From positions 62,001 through 126,000 of the forward strand of contig CAKZRQ010000030.1 of NCBI GenBank assembly GCA_937146645.1: a stretch of DNA of 64,000 nucleotides, in the 5' to 3' direction. The notes under the pieces are model-generated. The model was not told the origin of the DNA and ran no database searches. It saw only the letters and a program-made list of their open reading frames with translations. The stretch comes from an uncultured Cyclobacteriaceae bacterium. GTDB taxonomy: Bacteria; Bacteroidota; Bacteroidia; Cytophagales; Cyclobacteriaceae. The position numbers were made by a program, and so were the translations under genes. This document shows, piece by piece, positions 61,630 to 64,000 of the stretch (position 1 is the first letter of the stretch; each line of letters starts with the position of its first letter).

Positions 61630-62919
61630 TCAGTCCTTCACTACAAAGCTTACTCTTCTAGTCATTTGTCTAGCGTCTTCAGAATCTGGATCTACAGAAG
61701 TGTCTTCACCCATTCCTTTGTAAGAAAGTCTTGAAGCATCAACACCAGCAGCAACAAGAAGATCATAAGCGGCTTTCGCTCTCTTCTCAGACAACTTCAT
61801 GTTGTAATCCTCTGGACCTAACTCATCCGCATATCCTTGGATTTCTAATTCAATACCTGGATTCTTATTCAAGAAGTTAGCAACGTACTGTGCTCCAGAA
61901 AGAGAATACTTTTGTGGAAGGTCACTATCAAATGGGAAGTAAACATTTACATAGCCATCGTTGATCGCTCTCTTGAAGTAATTGATTTGCTCAATGATCT
62001 CTTCAGTAGGACATCCATTCTGAGAAGCTGGACCTGGAAGGAATGGACACTCGTCCAAGTGGTCAGGAATACCATCACCATCAGAATCAACAGTAGCACC
62101 CATTGCATTTACTCTAGCACCTACTGGAGTGTTTGGCTCAGAATCTAAGTAATCTGGAACACCATCTCCATCGGCATCATTCAACATATCCTTAATGCTA
62201 TTGATTTGAGATGCTAACTCATCCTTAGTTACATACTTGTCAGCTGCGATATACCAGTCAGCGTGCTCCTCAGAACCACCTAGGTAGAAGTTAAGTCCTA
62301 GAGAACCAGTCCACCATGTTCCATTAGCTCCGAAGAAACCATTGTCTTGTGATGGTCTGATTACGGAAGCTCCATCGAAGGCTACAGTCTGACGACCATT
62401 CATGATAGTCGAGATATCACCTGTAAGTGCTAACCAATTATTTAATTTAATCTGTGGAGTAACTCCAACGATGATTTGATATACATCATCTGTGAAATCA
62501 TTGAACAAATTTTCTTCTGGATTGACAGTTCCAACACCTCCACCAGCATGGAAAAGAACATTGAATGATCTTGAGAAAGACTCAAAGTTCAGAACTCTAC
62601 CAAGGTTAATCACACCTTGAAGTCTTAAGCTTGTGTATTTGGTATCGAATGGTGGACTTTGAGAATCACCACCAGCTTCAGAAAACGATCCGAAACCATA
62701 ATCAATTTTGGCACCAAATTTTTCGTTGAACATGTATCTCGCACCGAATTCGATGTGTCCAAGGTTCAATGTAGGTGATAGGTAACCTGGCGTTAACGGA
62801 GCCATAGGCTTATTGAATCCACCGCCGACTTCAAGAGACCATCGGTCGAATTCTTTTTGAGCGTTAGCTCCAAAGGCTACAACAGCAGCCAAAATTGTTG
62901 AGAGTATTAGTTTTTTCAT
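61630..62919 (-). CDS. OmpA-family outer membrane protein with type-3 repeats, paralogue 2
   Basis: 429 residues with the same plan as its neighbour: signal peptide (MKKLILSTILAAVVAFGANA), barrel (GGGFNKPMAPLTPGYLSPTL), type-3 repeats (DADGDGVPDYLDSEP, DSDGDGIPDHLDECPFLPGP), OmpA domain (IQGYADELGPEDYNMKL). A consensus promoter and its own terminator suggest strong expression, as for a major outer membrane protein. Clear tandem duplication. Confidence 0.94.
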   Translation of the reverse strand: MKKLILSTILAAVVAFGANAQKEFDRWSLEVGGGFNKPMAPLTPGYLSPTLNLGHIEFGARYMFNEKFGAKIDYGFGSFSEAGGDSQSPPFDTKYTSLRLQGVINLGRVLNFESFSRSFNVLFHAGGGVGTVNPEENLFNDFTDDVYQIIVGVTPQIKLNNWLALTGDISTIMNGRQTVAFDGASVIRPSQDNGFFGANGTWWTGSLGLNFYLGGSEEHADWYIAADKYVTKDELASQINSIKDMLNDADGDGVPDYLDSEPNTPVGARVNAMGATVDSDGDGIPDHLDECPFLPGPASQNGCPTEEIIEQINYFKRAINDGYVNVYFPFDSDLPQKYSLSGAQYVANFLNKNPGIELEIQGYADELGPEDYNMKLSEKRAKAAYDLLVAAGVDASRLSYKGMGEDTSVDPDSEDARQMTRRVSFVVKD

Positions 62920-62965
62920 AACAAAAAATTTTTGTTCAAATTTTAAGCGTTGATTGATGTGAGTA

Positions 62966-62995
62966 CAAATTTATAAACTTTTAACTTATTGCAAA
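62966..62995 (-). promoter_or_regulatory. Promoter of OmpA paralogue 2
   Basis: Minus strand: TTTG (62995-62992), 18 bases, then TAAATTTG (62973-62966), exact -7 element. The leader to the ATG at 62919 would be about 40 bases. Confidence 0.7.
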
Positions 62996-63089
62996 TCTAG
63001 ATGAATAATTTAATTGATAATTCTACAAACCAAATTATTGTTTAAGAAAACGCCTTTTTCTTTAAAATAATAACATAATTGATGCCAAA

Positions 63090-63998
63090 ATGGAAATATT
63101 ATTTGAATTATTAAGGACTAGAGGTGTTTCTGGTGATGAAACTGAGACTAAAAATCTTATTCTCAATTATATCCAAAAACGTAAGAATCATTGGAAGGTT
63201 TGTCCAGAGGTATATTCTGGTGATAATCTTCAGGATTGTATAGTTCTAAAATTCGGTAATCCAAGAACGGCGGTTTTTGCCCATATCGACACCATTGGCT
63301 TTATGACGAGGTATCAAAATCAGCTTGTCCCGGTTGGAGGGCCCGATTTTGGTGAAGTTGCTACTTTGGTTGGAGAGGATTCGCTGGGCAAAATCGAATG
63401 TGAGGTAAATCTAGTAGATGGGTCTTTAGAGCATGATTTCCCTCGAAAAACAGATATTGGAACTCCACTTTCTTATCAGCAAGACATAAGATTAGACGAA
63501 GATTTCATTCAGGCAGCTTATCTAGACAATCGTTTAGGTGTATATAATTGTCTCAAATTGGCGGAATCACTTGAAAATGGATGGATTGTATTTAGCACTT
63601 ATGAAGAGCATGGTGGGGGTAGTGTACCTTTTTTATTAAAGTTTATTCAAGATAAGGCTCCAATTAATCAAGCTTTAATTTCAGATATAACATGGGTTAC
63701 CGAAGGTGTTCAACATCATGAAGGTGTGGTGATCTCAATTAGAGATAGAAACATACCCCGAAGACAGTTTATTAATAAGATTGTTAGTCTTGCGGAGCGA
63801 AGCGGTATTCCTTTCCAATTAGAAGTGGAAGGTTCGGGGGGAAGCGATGGTAGGGAAATCCAAAATTCTGAATATGCTATCGACTGGTGTTTTATAGGTG
63901 CTCCTGAGGATAATGTGCATTCGCCAGATGAAAAGGTCTCTTTGAAAGATCTAGATGCAATGCTCAAAATGTATGAATATCTGATGGCAAAGCTCTAA
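63090..63998 (+). CDS. M42-family metallopeptidase/glutamyl aminopeptidase-like protein
   Basis: 302 residues with a di-metal layout of the M42 type: FAHIDTIGF (His), AAYLDNRLG (Asp), TYEEHGGG (Glu-Glu), later SDITW (Asp) and VHSPDEKV (His). Shorter than typical M42 (about 350). Cytoplasmic. It would remove N-terminal residues from peptides or act on a small acyl compound. It stops two bases before the window end. Confidence 0.85.
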   Translation: MEILFELLRTRGVSGDETETKNLILNYIQKRKNHWKVCPEVYSGDNLQDCIVLKFGNPRTAVFAHIDTIGFMTRYQNQLVPVGGPDFGEVATLVGEDSLGKIECEVNLVDGSLEHDFPRKTDIGTPLSYQQDIRLDEDFIQAAYLDNRLGVYNCLKLAESLENGWIVFSTYEEHGGGSVPFLLKFIQDKAPINQALISDITWVTEGVQHHEGVVISIRDRNIPRRQFINKIVSLAERSGIPFQLEVEGSGGSDGREIQNSEYAIDWCFIGAPEDNVHSPDEKVSLKDLDAMLKMYEYLMAKL

Positions 63999-64000
63999 GT

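Overview
The window looks like a chromosomal segment of a Bacteroidota bacterium, most likely order Cytophagales (Cyclobacteriaceae/Algoriphagus-like). The genus is inference. Sequence support for the phylum includes a secreted protein with a C-terminal type 9 secretion sorting tail, promoters with the Bacteroidota -7 element TAnnTTTG (often with TTG/TTTG about 19-23 bases upstream), few Shine-Dalgarno sequences, tandem OmpA proteins with calcium-binding type-3 repeats, and a GH133-GT4-GH57 alpha-glucan cluster. No phage, transposase, CRISPR array or rRNA gene was seen. Most of the window is housekeeping, with dense gene packing and many ATGA/TAATG stop-start overlaps.

Layout. 1-7514 (minus): N-terminal part of a probable S9 peptidase, then the nitrite-ammonification operon nrfH-nrfA-outer membrane porin-ccsBA (cytochrome c synthase fusion). 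7760-9617 (plus): a tightly coupled trio of small membrane protein, HTTM-type membrane protein and RmlC-like cupin. It runs tail-to-tail into a minus-strand run of glycosyltransferase, Gfo/Idh oxidoreductase and amidohydrolase lipoprotein, followed by a T9SS-exported FG-GAP protein. 15293-24543: murF, DUF2461, HAD phosphatase, small lipoproteins, tRNA-Ala(GGC) beside a decayed tRNA-like copy carrying palindromes, recR-clpS, a sodium/solute symporter, an alkyltransferase-like protein, and an SDR-NTF2-GreA-like operon.

24795-29609 is the thrA-thrB-thrC operon, preceded by an unannotated Thr-rich leader peptide overlapping alternative RNA hairpins, a probable attenuator. Next come a polyprenyl diphosphate synthase, a glycerol-3-phosphate acyltransferase plus gpsA (phospholipid initiation), a GSDH-family dehydrogenase, fbp, a second aspartokinase, a fructosamine kinase/phosphatase pair, waaA-rsgA, a phosphoribosyltransferase-panB pair, and the alpha-glucan operon (47146 down to 42733).

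47147-47630 holds tRNA-His, a small terminator-backed gene or sRNA, and spacers. Then follow pyrC, a DEAD-box helicase, an M28 peptidase, gcvP with a 5' leader hairpin, lipA, an outer membrane protein, OsmC, sdaAA, a membrane protein-CaCA antiporter-upp run, two tandem OmpA paralogues and an M42 peptidase.

No wholly new multi-gene system is obvious. The points most worth a second look are the thr leader/attenuator, the tRNA-Ala relic with inserted palindromes, the small transcript beside tRNA-His, the HTTM-cupin trio, and the sharp split of convergent gene pairs into those sharing a bidirectional terminator and those abutting or overlapping with none.
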